Origin: Aestuariimicrobium kwangyangense DSM 21549
GTDB taxonomy: Bacteria; Actinomycetota; Actinomycetes; Propionibacteriales; Propionibacteriaceae
NCBI RefSeq assembly: GCF_000421525.1
Contig: NZ_ATXE01000001.1
Location: forward strand, 744,001-808,000
Length of the DNA stretch: 64,000 nt
Direction of reading: 5' to 3'
Numbering within the stretch: the first letter of the stretch is position 1; the number at the start of each line of letters is the position of its first letter. The position numbers were made by a program, and so were the translations under genes. The notes under the pieces are model-generated. The model did no database searches and was not told where the DNA came from. It saw only the letters and a program-made list of their open reading frames with translations. Below, in pieces: positions 43,429-52,112 of the stretch.

Positions 43429-44748
43429 ATGACCCAGACACAGGTGACCGCTGCACCCACCGTCACACCGACGGCCGGGGTGCTCGGTGCGCCCGAATTG
43501 CCAGGGGTCCCGGGGGAGTCCCCGGCGTCCGGGTGGCAGCTGCCCGACAGCGTCGAACCGCCCAGCCTGGCAGGGGTGCGCGGGGCCATCCGGCGGACCA
43601 GCGACCTGGTCGGTCTCACCCCCGCTGGCTGGACGGCGCTCGTGGTGGTGCTCGTGGCCGCGAGTCTTGGCCTGGTGCTGCACTGGCAGGAACTGGTCTT
43701 GGTGGCAGTGATGGTGCTCGTCCTGGTCGTGGTGGCGGTGGCCTTCACCATCGGACGCCCCCGGTTCGCGGTGCGCCTCGACCTCGAGTCGAGCCGGGTG
43801 CGGGTCGGCGAGACCGCCCACGGCGCTCTGGCCGTGCGCAACCAGGCGGTCCGAAGGAGCCTGCCGTCGCGGCTCGACCTGCCGGTGGGCGAACAGGTCG
43901 CCAGTTTCGGCGTCCCCACCCTGGCAGCCGGGGCCGAGCACGAGGAGCAGTTCGTCGTGCCCACCGACCGGCGCGGGGTGATCCTCCTGGGGCCGGTGCA
44001 ATCAGTGCAGGGCGACCCTTTCGCCCTGGCCGGTCGAGCCACCCGCTGGACCCAGGTCGCCGAGTTGTTCGTGCACCCGCTGACCGTCGACCTGCCGGGA
44101 CGCCACACCGGGTTCGTCCACGACCTCGAGGGCCACGCCTCGAACCAGTTGACCAATTCCGACATGAGTTTCCATGCCCTGAGGGAGTACGTGCCGGGTG
44201 ACGACCGACGCCACATCCACTGGCGTTCGAGCGCGCGCACCGGCCAGCTGATGGTGCGCCAGTTCGAGGAGAGTCGCCAGTCGAGGGTGGCGGTCGCCCT
44301 CGACACCAGCCCGCAGTCCTACCTCACCGACGAGGAGTTCGAACTGGCCGTGAGTGCCGTCGGCTCGGTTGCCCTGCAGTGCGTGCGCGAGGACAACCCG
44401 TTCGCCGTGATGACCCAGACGGCAAGCCTGCCGGCCGTGGGGGCGTTGCGGGTGCTGGACGAACTGGCGCGGGTTGAGCAGTCCTCGCGAGGGGGCGTGC
44501 TTGCCCTGGTGCGAGCCGTGCAGAACCGGGAACCCGGGGCGTCCATCGTGGTGCTGGTGACCGGGTCGGGGCAGGGCCTCGAGAGCCTGCGGCGGGCCGT
44601 GCGCGCCTTCGACGTCGACACCCGCGTGATCGCCCTCGCAACCCAACCCGATGCAGAGTTGTCGGTGCGCACCGTCGCGAACACGACGGTGGTGCGGCTG
44701 GACGACCTGGCGAACCTGCCCCGCGCGATGCGGAGGGCGATGGCATGA
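43429..44748 (+). CDS. DUF58 membrane protein
   Basis: 439 residues from the ATG of MTQTQVTAAPTVTPT; the longer open frame upstream is a shadow of moxR. After a disordered 60-residue N-terminus come two membrane helices (WTALVVVLVAASLGLVL and LVLVAVMVLVLVVVAVAF, about residues 65-105). The DUF58 signature YVPGDDRRHIHWRSSAR is near residue 258, followed by a von Willebrand A-like fold starting RVAVALDTSPQSYLTD, with a partial metal-binding motif. It is the constant partner of MoxR ATPases. The stop overlaps the transglutaminase-like start by four bases (ATGA). Confidence 0.92.
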   Translation: MTQTQVTAAPTVTPTAGVLGAPELPGVPGESPASGWQLPDSVEPPSLAGVRGAIRRTSDLVGLTPAGWTALVVVLVAASLGLVLHWQELVLVAVMVLVLVVVAVAFTIGRPRFAVRLDLESSRVRVGETAHGALAVRNQAVRRSLPSRLDLPVGEQVASFGVPTLAAGAEHEEQFVVPTDRRGVILLGPVQSVQGDPFALAGRATRWTQVAELFVHPLTVDLPGRHTGFVHDLEGHASNQLTNSDMSFHALREYVPGDDRRHIHWRSSARTGQLMVRQFEESRQSRVAVALDTSPQSYLTDEEFELAVSAVGSVALQCVREDNPFAVMTQTASLPAVGALRVLDELARVEQSSRGGVLALVRAVQNREPGASIVVLVTGSGQGLESLRRAVRAFDVDTRVIALATQPDAELSVRTVANTTVVRLDDLANLPRAMRRAMA

Positions 44749-47108
44749 GCGAATCCCAGAACCGGCCACGCCGGGCCATGGCCGACGCTGACCGACGTTC
44801 CCCGCGCCGGCTCTCGGCGAAGGCGCGCACCCGGGTCGATGCGAGGGTGCCGTTCGAGCGGATGCGTGGTTCGGCCCGGTGGTGGTGGCTGGGCGTCGAC
44901 CTGGGCGTGCTGATGCTGCTCGCCGGATTGCAGGTGGTGGCCTGGCTGCCCACCTTCGGCTGGGGTTGGGTTGCCGTGACCGTGCTCGGCGGGTCGGCGA
45001 TCGGACTGGTGATCGCCTGGCTGGGTTGGCGGTTCCGCTGGAACAGCGCGGGGGTACTCGCGGCAGGATTGGTCGGCTGGTTCGCGCTCGGTGGCGTGCT
45101 GGCCATGCCCTCGTCCACCATCGCGGGCGTGGTGCCGACGATGCGCACGCTGGTCGGACTGGCCACCGGCCCGGTGACCGCCCCCAAGGCGGTGCTCACC
45201 CTGGAACCGCCCATCGGTGAGACCTGGAACCTGTTGACGTTGCCGCTGCTGGTGGCGTTGGTGTCTGCCGCCGCCGGACTGTCGATCAGCCTGCGCTCGC
45301 GTCGTCCGGCTCTGGCCTGGGTGCCCTCGACCGTCGCCCTGATGGTCAGTTGGGCCCTGGGCACGGCGGTCACGCACCTGCCCGCTGCGGTGGCCATCGC
45401 CACCGTGGTGATCGTGCTGGTGTGGACGAGCACCCGGCGTCGCATGATCCGCGAGACGCTGGTCGGCCAACGCCGTCGCTCGGCCTGGCTGACCCCCCTG
45501 ATCGGCGCCCTGGTGCTCGCCTTCGCCGGTGGACTCACGTGGGTCGTTGCGACCCCGCTCACCCCGACCGCGGCCCGGGCGATCGCCCGCCACCAGGTGG
45601 AGCCCCCACTCGAGATCAACCGCTATGCCTCCCCGCTGCAACAGTTCAGGGGTGAGATCACGATGGACGAGACGACGGCACTGCTCTCGGTCTCGGGCAT
45701 GCCGCGTGGTGCGGCGATCCGTGTGGCGACGCTCGACACCTACGACGGCCTCACCTACAACGTCAGCAATGCCGACACCGGTGACCACGACGGCGGAGTC
45801 TTCACCCGGGTGGGTGCCCGCATCGTCGATCAGACCCCTGGCACGAGGGTCGAGGCGACGGTCACGGTCCTCGGTTACGACAATCCGTGGGTGCCGACGG
45901 TCGGTCGGACGACGGCGGTGCGGTTCGAGGGCGCACGAGGCGTCGCCCTGACCGACTCCTTCCACTACAACCGGTCGTCGGGCACCGGGATCGCCACGGC
46001 TGGGCTGCGTCAGGGCGACACCTACACGGTGCACGCGATCGTGCCCCAGCGCCCCAGCGACTCGCGCATCTCGCAGGCGGGGGCAGGGGACGCCGACCTT
46101 CCCGCTCCCCAGAACGTGCCCGACTCCGTCAAGGACCTGGCCCTGAGGTGGACGGCCGGTTCGGCGACCAAGGGTGAGGCGGCGCTGAAGCTGGAGAGGG
46201 CCCTTCAACAGGGCTGGTTCAGCCACGGGCAGGACGACGAGGTGCGCTCGTTGTCGGGCCACAGCTATGACCGCCTGCAGGCATTGTTGGCCAACCCCCA
46301 GCAGATGGTCGGCGATGAGGAGCAGTTCGCGGTGGCCATGGCGTTGATGGCGAGGCAACTGGGGATCCCGGCGCGGGTCGTCTACGGCTTCCGGGCCCAG
46401 AGCGCGTCGGGTGAGGTGCGCGGGCAAGACGTCAGGGCCTGGACCGAGGTGCAGTTGGAGGGACTGGGGTGGGTGATGTTCAACCCCACCCCCGACCACG
46501 ACCGGGTCCTGAAGAAGGTCAGCGAGGAGACGCCCCCTCGACCCCGACCCCACGTCGACAACCCGCCACCGGTGCCCAGGAAGCCCCAGGCTCCCCCGGG
46601 CGACAACAACCTCGAGGTCGAGGCCGCACCCCCGCCCGAGGCGCAGGCACCCATCGACTGGCGCCGGGTCGGAACCGTGGCCGCCGTGGTGGGACTGCCC
46701 GCCGTCACCGTCGTCGGTCCGCTCGTTCTCGTGCTGGGGCTGAAGACCCGACGCCGGCTGCAACGGCGCCACCACCCGGTGGTCGCCAACCGGGTCGCCG
46801 GCGCGTGGTCGGAACTGGTCGACACGGCACGAGACCTCGGACGAAGCCCAGCCCCGACCGCCACCCGGTCGGAACAGGCCGAAGCGATGGTCGTGCAGTT
46901 CCCGCGGATGATCGAACTGGCCGATCCGATCGCGCTGGCCAAGCGCGCCGACGCGGTCGTCTTCAGCGCCGACGACATCTCCGAGGAACACGCTGCGGGC
47001 TACTGGATGACGCTCGGAGAGGCAGAGAAGGGGGTGCGGCGCTCGGTGCCCTGGTGGCGTTGGGTGCGCTCCCGCCTCTCGACCCGATCGTTCAGGAGCT
47101 ACCGATGA
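44745..47108 (+). CDS. TgpA-like transglutaminase-fold membrane protein lacking catalytic Cys/His
   Basis: 787 residues. Residues about 45-260 hold seven or so membrane helices (WLGVDLGVLMLLAGLQVVAW, LLVALVSAAAGLSISL and others), then an extracytoplasmic region and a transglutaminase-like core, and a final helix VGTVAAVVGLPAVTVVGPLV (about residue 645) before a cytoplasmic tail. In active members the core reads like CEQFA...ALMARxLGIPAR and HAWxEV. Here it reads DEEQFAVAMALMARQLGIP and VRAWTEVQLEGLGW, with Glu at the Cys position and Arg at the His position, although the fold-defining FNPTPD is kept. It is probably not a peptidase or transamidase and may be structural. The family in other actinobacteria may share this loss. 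Confidence 0.88.
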   Translation: MSESQNRPRRAMADADRRSPRRLSAKARTRVDARVPFERMRGSARWWWLGVDLGVLMLLAGLQVVAWLPTFGWGWVAVTVLGGSAIGLVIAWLGWRFRWNSAGVLAAGLVGWFALGGVLAMPSSTIAGVVPTMRTLVGLATGPVTAPKAVLTLEPPIGETWNLLTLPLLVALVSAAAGLSISLRSRRPALAWVPSTVALMVSWALGTAVTHLPAAVAIATVVIVLVWTSTRRRMIRETLVGQRRRSAWLTPLIGALVLAFAGGLTWVVATPLTPTAARAIARHQVEPPLEINRYASPLQQFRGEITMDETTALLSVSGMPRGAAIRVATLDTYDGLTYNVSNADTGDHDGGVFTRVGARIVDQTPGTRVEATVTVLGYDNPWVPTVGRTTAVRFEGARGVALTDSFHYNRSSGTGIATAGLRQGDTYTVHAIVPQRPSDSRISQAGAGDADLPAPQNVPDSVKDLALRWTAGSATKGEAALKLERALQQGWFSHGQDDEVRSLSGHSYDRLQALLANPQQMVGDEEQFAVAMALMARQLGIPARVVYGFRAQSASGEVRGQDVRAWTEVQLEGLGWVMFNPTPDHDRVLKKVSEETPPRPRPHVDNPPPVPRKPQAPPGDNNLEVEAAPPPEAQAPIDWRRVGTVAAVVGLPAVTVVGPLVLVLGLKTRRRLQRRHHPVVANRVAGAWSELVDTARDLGRSPAPTATRSEQAEAMVVQFPRMIELADPIALAKRADAVVFSADDISEEHAAGYWMTLGEAEKGVRRSVPWWRWVRSRLSTRSFRSYR

Positions 47109-47215
47109 GCCCGAAGCCCCTGATGAACCCGAAGCAACCGATGAACCCGAAGCAACCGATGAACCGGGTCGGTTGGCAGACTGTCGCCGTGACCGATCGG
47201 GTGGAGGAGGGCTGA
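47105..47215 (+). CDS. 36-codon ORF coupled on both sides
   Basis: An ATG that overlaps the upstream TGA (ATGA) opens a frame of 36 codons, ending in a TGA whose last base is the A of the next gene's ATG (TGATG). AGGAG lies six bases before its start. The peptide contains an exact repeated hexapeptide, MNPKQP, encoded by 18-bp DNA repeats starting near 47123, then RVGWQTVAVTDRVEEG. The last codons contain the ribosome site of the RDD-FHA gene, so translation of this ORF would deliver ribosomes to it. It may be a leader for coupling or a real small protein; homology cannot be judged by eye. Confidence 0.5.
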   Translation: MSPKPLMNPKQPMNPKQPMNRVGWQTVAVTDRVEEG

Positions 47216-48468
47216 TGGCTGCGAACATGCCTGCAGGCGTGCAGGTGGCGTCCTTGGGACGAAGGCTCGTGGCCCACGTGATCGACTCGCTCGTGCCGGC
47301 GGTGCTCGTGGCCGGATTCGTGCTGCTGAGGCCGCACCTCGACAGCGCCACCCTGCTGGTGGCCTCCCTGCTGTTCGGCATCGCTGGGCTGGGTTGGTTC
47401 CTCGTGCTGTGGTGGTCCTACGGCACCCGCGCCACGGGTCCTGGCTTCGCTGCGACAGGGCTCAGGCTGGTCGGGCTGCAGGACGGCCGTCCGATCGGCT
47501 GGGGACGCTGGCTCGTCCGCCAGATCGTGTTCGCGGCGATCAGTGGCACGGGTGTGGGGTGGATCGCGCTGCTGGTCTTCCTCGTCATCCAGGAGCGGCG
47601 GCAGGGTTGGCATGACCTGGCATCCGGTGCCGTCGTGATCCAGCTCGCGAACGATCAGGTCAAGGCGCAGGCCCGTCCGGCCGCTCCGGTCCGGCAGCAT
47701 CCGACGACGGTCGCGTTGCCTCCGCACCTGGTCGCGGCCGCGTTCGATGGGTCCGGCTCGGGTCAGGCCGGGTCGTACGGCCCACCTTCGAACCAGGAGT
47801 ACAACGCTTACGGGCAGCAGGCCCCCATGGGTCAGCAGGTCGCGAGTGCACCGCCGGATCAGACCCCGTGGGCTGCCGGTGGCCACGAGACCGACTCGGG
47901 CGGAGGATGGCGGCCCCCCGCTGGTCCGGTTCCTCGCCAGGCCGGGGCGGCTCCCCAGACGGCATCCCCGGGTTCGTCCATCTGGCCGCCCTCGACCCGT
48001 GATCCGGAACCTGAACGAGCTGCCCGAGTCGTCCAGCGCGAGGCTCCCGTCGACGAGGAGGACTACGGCACCCGGCTGATCCCCACCCGCGCCAACCTCC
48101 CGGCGCGCCCGGCCGACGAGGGCTGGTACGTGCAGATCGATGACGGACGCCGCGTGCCCGTCGAGGGCACCGTCGTGATCGGACGACGACCCAGCCAGCC
48201 CACCGACGGACCCACGGCGACCCTCGTCGAGGTGGGCGAGGGGGGTCAGGCCGTCTCGAAGACGCACCTGGCCGTGGGCGTCGACGCCCGTGGTGTGTAC
48301 GTCACCGATCTCGGATCGACCAATGGCACAGCGCTGGTCAACGGATCAGGCGAACTCGACCCCTGCCAGCCCGGGGTCGCGGTTCGGGTGCGGGAGGGGC
48401 AGTCGGTCAGCTTCGGCGATCGCGCCCTGGTCGTGATGCGCCACCCACCAGCAAGCGCGACCCAGTAG
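47215..48468 (+). CDS. RDD membrane domain fused to FHA domain
   Basis: 417 residues from an ATG preceded by GGAGGAGG. Residues 10-150 form an RDD domain with three membrane helices (LGRRLVAHVIDSLVPAVLVA, LLVASLLFGIAGLGWFLVLW, IGWGRWLVRQIVFAAIS) and the family Arg and Asp residues. A 150-residue Gln/Pro/Gly-rich linker follows. The C-terminal 95 residues are an FHA domain: GTVVIGRRPSQPTDGP, SKTHLAVGVD and LGSTNGTALVNGSG. The arrangement puts a phosphothreonine reader on the inner face of the membrane. It closes the cluster that opens with another FHA protein, suggesting that both ends of the system respond to protein phosphorylation. Confidence 0.9.
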   Translation: MAANMPAGVQVASLGRRLVAHVIDSLVPAVLVAGFVLLRPHLDSATLLVASLLFGIAGLGWFLVLWWSYGTRATGPGFAATGLRLVGLQDGRPIGWGRWLVRQIVFAAISGTGVGWIALLVFLVIQERRQGWHDLASGAVVIQLANDQVKAQARPAAPVRQHPTTVALPPHLVAAAFDGSGSGQAGSYGPPSNQEYNAYGQQAPMGQQVASAPPDQTPWAAGGHETDSGGGWRPPAGPVPRQAGAAPQTASPGSSIWPPSTRDPEPERAARVVQREAPVDEEDYGTRLIPTRANLPARPADEGWYVQIDDGRRVPVEGTVVIGRRPSQPTDGPTATLVEVGEGGQAVSKTHLAVGVDARGVYVTDLGSTNGTALVNGSGELDPCQPGVAVRVREGQSVSFGDRALVVMRHPPASATQ

Positions 48469-48530
48469 TCCCTCGCTCCCCACCCGACCGGCGTCGATCG
48501 AGGAGGGGGCGAGGGGAGGCCTCAGGATGG

Positions 48531-51500
48531 CTAGTCCTTGGCGTCGGCCGCGAACTCCGTGGCGGTGCGGTTCGACATCTGCTCGTAGTCGCGCCAGCGC
48601 CGATTGACCTGGTTCTGACCGACCGCGAGCATCCGCTCAGCGCCCTCGGGGTCGGAACGGCTGAGCATCCGGAAGCGCAGTTCGTTCTCGTGGTAGGTGC
48701 GCAGCGGCACCCTCGGACGAGGGGAGTCGAGCAGGAACGGGTTCTTCCCGGCCTCCCTGAGCACCGGGTTGAAGCGCATCAGCGGCCAGTGGCCGGAGTG
48801 CACCGCCAGGTACTGCTGGTCGAGTCCCTTGGTCATGTCGATGCCGTGGGCGATGCAGTGGCTGTAGGCGAGGATCAGCGAGGGGCCGTCGTAGGCCTCG
48901 GCCTCACGGAAGGCCTTCAAGGTCTGCTCGGGATCCGCACCCATGGCCACGCGGGCCACGTAGACGTTGCCGTAGGCGATCGCCTGCAGCGCCAGGTCCT
49001 TGCTGATGGTCTCCTTGCCGCCGGAGGCGAACTTGGCGACCGCGCCCATCGGGGTCGCCTTGGAGGCCTGACCGCCGGTGTTGGAGTACACCTCGGTGTC
49101 GAGCACCAGCACGTTGACGTTGCGACCCGAGGCCAGCACGTGGTCGAGCCCGCCCGACCCGATGTCGTAGGCCCATCCGTCCCCGCCGACGATCCACACC
49201 GAGCGCCGCATCAGGTGATCGGCCACCGACCTCAGGTCGGCGGCGCGCGGACCCTCGACGCGGTCGAGCAGGTACTTCAGTTCCTCGACCGCCCGGAACT
49301 GGTTCGACAGGTCCGACTCGTACAACTGGTCGTTCTCGAGGATGGCGTCGACGAGGGCGTCGTCACCGATCTCGGGACGAAGCTGCTCGAGCCTGGTGCG
49401 GGCCAGGTTCGTCTGCAGGTCGGCGGCCAGCCGCAGGCCGAGACCGAACTCGGCATTGTCCTCGAACAGCGAGTTCGACCAGGCGGGTCCTCGTCCGTAC
49501 TTGTTGCTCGCCCACGGGGTGGTCGGCAGGTTGCCGCCGTAGATCGAGCTGCAGCCGGTGGCGTTGGCGATGGACGCACGACCGCCGAACAATTGGCTCA
49601 GCAACTTCAGGTAGGGGGTCTCGCCACAGCCGGTGCAGGCACCGGAGAACTCGAACAGCGGCTGCAGGTACTGCACCCCCCGCACCGTGCCGAAGTCGAC
49701 CCGGCTCCGCATGTTGACGGGCAGCTTCTCGAAGTGGGCGATGTTGGCGCGGGTGGTCTCCCGTTCGGGAGCCGGGGCCAGGTTGATGGCCTTGCGGCCC
49801 CCGCCGTCGGGGACCGTCACGGGGCAGGCCTCCACGCACAGCGAACAACCGGTGCAGTCCTCGGCGTACACCTGCAGGGTGTAGCGAGCCCCCGGCAGCC
49901 CGGCAGCGTTCAGGTCGGCGCTCTGGAAACTCTCCGGGGCACCCTCGAGACCGCTCTCGGGGTAGTACTTCGCCCGCAGTACGGCGTGCGGGCACACGAA
50001 CGCGCAGTTGCCGCACTGGATGCAGGCCTGCGGATCCCACAGCGCGACGATGTCGGAGATGTTGCGCTTCTCGTACTGGGTGGTGCCCGACGGGTAGGTG
50101 CCGTCGACGGGAAGGGCGGAGACCGGCAGGTCGTCCCCTTGGTCGAGCAGCATCTGGCTGGTGACGTCACGGACGAAGGTGGGCGCGTCCAGCGGTACCG
50201 GGGCGACCATGGCCACGTGCGAGGCGGGCTCGGCTGGCACCTCCACCCGGTGGAGGTGCGCGAGGGCTGCGTCGACCGCGGCCTCGTTGCGGGCCACCAC
50301 ATCGGGTCCGCGCTTGCCGTAGGTCTTCTGGATGGACTTCTTGACCTCGGCGATGGCCTCCTCGCGGGGCAGCACCCGCGAGATCGCGAAGTAGCAGGTC
50401 TGCAGCACCGTGTTGGTGCGGTTGCCCATGCCCGCCGCCCGCGCCACGGCGAAGGCATCCACCGTCCACAGTTCGCAGCCGAGTTCGATCAGCCGCTCCT
50501 GCATCGGCCGGGGCAATCGGGCGAACAACTCGTCCGGTGGGTAGGGCGCGTTGACCAACACGACGGTGCCGCGGCGGGCGTACCGCAACACGTCGACCCG
50601 CTCCAGGATCGACCAGTGGTGCACGCCGATGAAGTCAGCGGCCGAGACCAGGTAGGGCGCCGTGATCGGCTGGGGACCGAACCGCAGGTGCGAGACCGTT
50701 CGTGAACCCGACTTCTTCGAGTCGTAGACGAAGTAGCCCTGCGCGTGGATGCCCTCGCGCTGGCCCAGGATCTTGATGGTGTTCTTGTTGGCGCCGACTG
50801 TGCCGTCGGAGCCGATGCCGTAGAAGACGGCGCGCTGCGTGTCGGGCGACTCGACGTCGAGGTCGGTGGGGTAGTCGAGGCTGAGCCTCGACACGTCGTC
50901 GTTGATGCCCACCGTGAAGCGTGGACGAGGGTGCTGGCGCGCCAACTCGTCGAAGACGCCGACGACCATGCCGGGCGTGAACTCCTTGCTCGACAGGCCG
51001 TAGCGACCGCCGATGACGCGGGGAAGGTGCTGGCGGACCCCGGTGGCCACGGCCTCGGCCAGAGCGCTGGTCACGTCGAGGAACAGCGGTTCGCCGCCGG
51101 CGCCCGGTTCCTTCGTCCGGTCCATCACCGCGACCCGGGTGGCGGTCGCGGGCAGGGCGGCGAGCAGGGCCTCGACGGGGAACGGACGGTAGAGCCGCAC
51201 GTGCACGACCCCCACCTTGGCGCCGGCAGCGTTGAGGTGGTCGACGGTCTGCGCAACGGTCTGGGCGCCCGAACCCATGATGACCAGCACCCGGTCGGCG
51301 TCCGGGGCCCCGTGGTAGTCGACCAGGCCGTAGCCGCGACCGGTGAGTGCGCGGAACTCGTCCATCGCCTGGGTGACGATGCCGGGCACCCGGTCGTAGT
51401 AGGGGTTGACGGTCTCCCGTGACTGGAAGTAGGTGTCGGGGTTCTGGGCCGTGCCACGGATGTAGGGGTGCTCGGGCGACAGGGCACGCCGCCGGTGCTC

Positions 51501-52100
51501 GAGGATGAGGCTCTCGGGCACGTAGGCGCGCAGGTCGTCGTCGCTCAGCAGGTGCACGGTGTTCAGTTCGTGACTGGTGCGGAAGCCGTCGAAGAAGTGC
51601 AGGAATGGCACGCGGCTGCGCAGGGTCGCCAGTTGGGCGATGGCGGCGAAGTCGTGGGCCTCCTGCACGGAGGCGGAACTCAGCAGCGCGAACCCGGTCT
51701 GGCGCACGGCCATGACGTCCTGGTGGTCGCCGAAGATCGAGAGCCCCTGCGCCGCGAGGCTTCGGGCAGCGACGTGGAAGACGGTGGAGGTCAGCTCGCC
51801 CGCGATCCGGTACATGTTCGGGATCATCAGCAAGAGGCCTTGTGAGGCCGTGAAGGTCGTGCTGAGCGCCCCTCCTTGGAGGGCTCCGTGCAGAGCTCCC
51901 GCCGCGCCGCCCTCGGACTGCATCTCGATGACGGTGGGCTTCACCCCGAAGACACTCAGCCGCCCGTGGGAGGCCCATTCGTCCGCGAGTTCGGCCATCG
52001 TCGACGATGGCGTGATCGGATAGATCGAGCAGAGCTCGTTGAGTCGGTAGGCGACCGAGACTGCCGCCTCGTTGCCGTCGATGATCGCGATCTGGTTCAT
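48531..52100 (-). CDS. nifJ: Pyruvate:ferredoxin (flavodoxin) oxidoreductase
   Basis: 1189 residues, the expected length of the homodimeric one-chain enzyme. It oxidises pyruvate to acetyl-CoA and CO2, reducing ferredoxin or flavodoxin. The N-terminal pyruvate/TPP domain starts IIDGNEAAVSVAYRLNELCS with the YPITPSSTMAE motif. The two [4Fe-4S] clusters of the ferredoxin domain are CIQCGNCAFVCP (about residue 690) and CTGCSLCVEACP (about 748), a further Cys pair is in CTGCGETPYLK (about 818), and the TPP-Mg motif is GGDGWAYDIGSGG. All four expected Cys sets are present. The 12-bp gap after the GltD-like gene indicates a two-gene operon, so reduced carrier may pass electrons to that flavoprotein. 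Confidence 0.96.
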   Translation of the reverse strand: MNQIAIIDGNEAAVSVAYRLNELCSIYPITPSSTMAELADEWASHGRLSVFGVKPTVIEMQSEGGAAGALHGALQGGALSTTFTASQGLLLMIPNMYRIAGELTSTVFHVAARSLAAQGLSIFGDHQDVMAVRQTGFALLSSASVQEAHDFAAIAQLATLRSRVPFLHFFDGFRTSHELNTVHLLSDDDLRAYVPESLILEHRRRALSPEHPYIRGTAQNPDTYFQSRETVNPYYDRVPGIVTQAMDEFRALTGRGYGLVDYHGAPDADRVLVIMGSGAQTVAQTVDHLNAAGAKVGVVHVRLYRPFPVEALLAALPATATRVAVMDRTKEPGAGGEPLFLDVTSALAEAVATGVRQHLPRVIGGRYGLSSKEFTPGMVVGVFDELARQHPRPRFTVGINDDVSRLSLDYPTDLDVESPDTQRAVFYGIGSDGTVGANKNTIKILGQREGIHAQGYFVYDSKKSGSRTVSHLRFGPQPITAPYLVSAADFIGVHHWSILERVDVLRYARRGTVVLVNAPYPPDELFARLPRPMQERLIELGCELWTVDAFAVARAAGMGNRTNTVLQTCYFAISRVLPREEAIAEVKKSIQKTYGKRGPDVVARNEAAVDAALAHLHRVEVPAEPASHVAMVAPVPLDAPTFVRDVTSQMLLDQGDDLPVSALPVDGTYPSGTTQYEKRNISDIVALWDPQACIQCGNCAFVCPHAVLRAKYYPESGLEGAPESFQSADLNAAGLPGARYTLQVYAEDCTGCSLCVEACPVTVPDGGGRKAINLAPAPERETTRANIAHFEKLPVNMRSRVDFGTVRGVQYLQPLFEFSGACTGCGETPYLKLLSQLFGGRASIANATGCSSIYGGNLPTTPWASNKYGRGPAWSNSLFEDNAEFGLGLRLAADLQTNLARTRLEQLRPEIGDDALVDAILENDQLYESDLSNQFRAVEELKYLLDRVEGPRAADLRSVADHLMRRSVWIVGGDGWAYDIGSGGLDHVLASGRNVNVLVLDTEVYSNTGGQASKATPMGAVAKFASGGKETISKDLALQAIAYGNVYVARVAMGADPEQTLKAFREAEAYDGPSLILAYSHCIAHGIDMTKGLDQQYLAVHSGHWPLMRFNPVLREAGKNPFLLDSPRPRVPLRTYHENELRFRMLSRSDPEGAERMLAVGQNQVNRRWRDYEQMSNRTATEFAADAKD

Positions 52101-52112
52101 TCCGGTGGCCTC

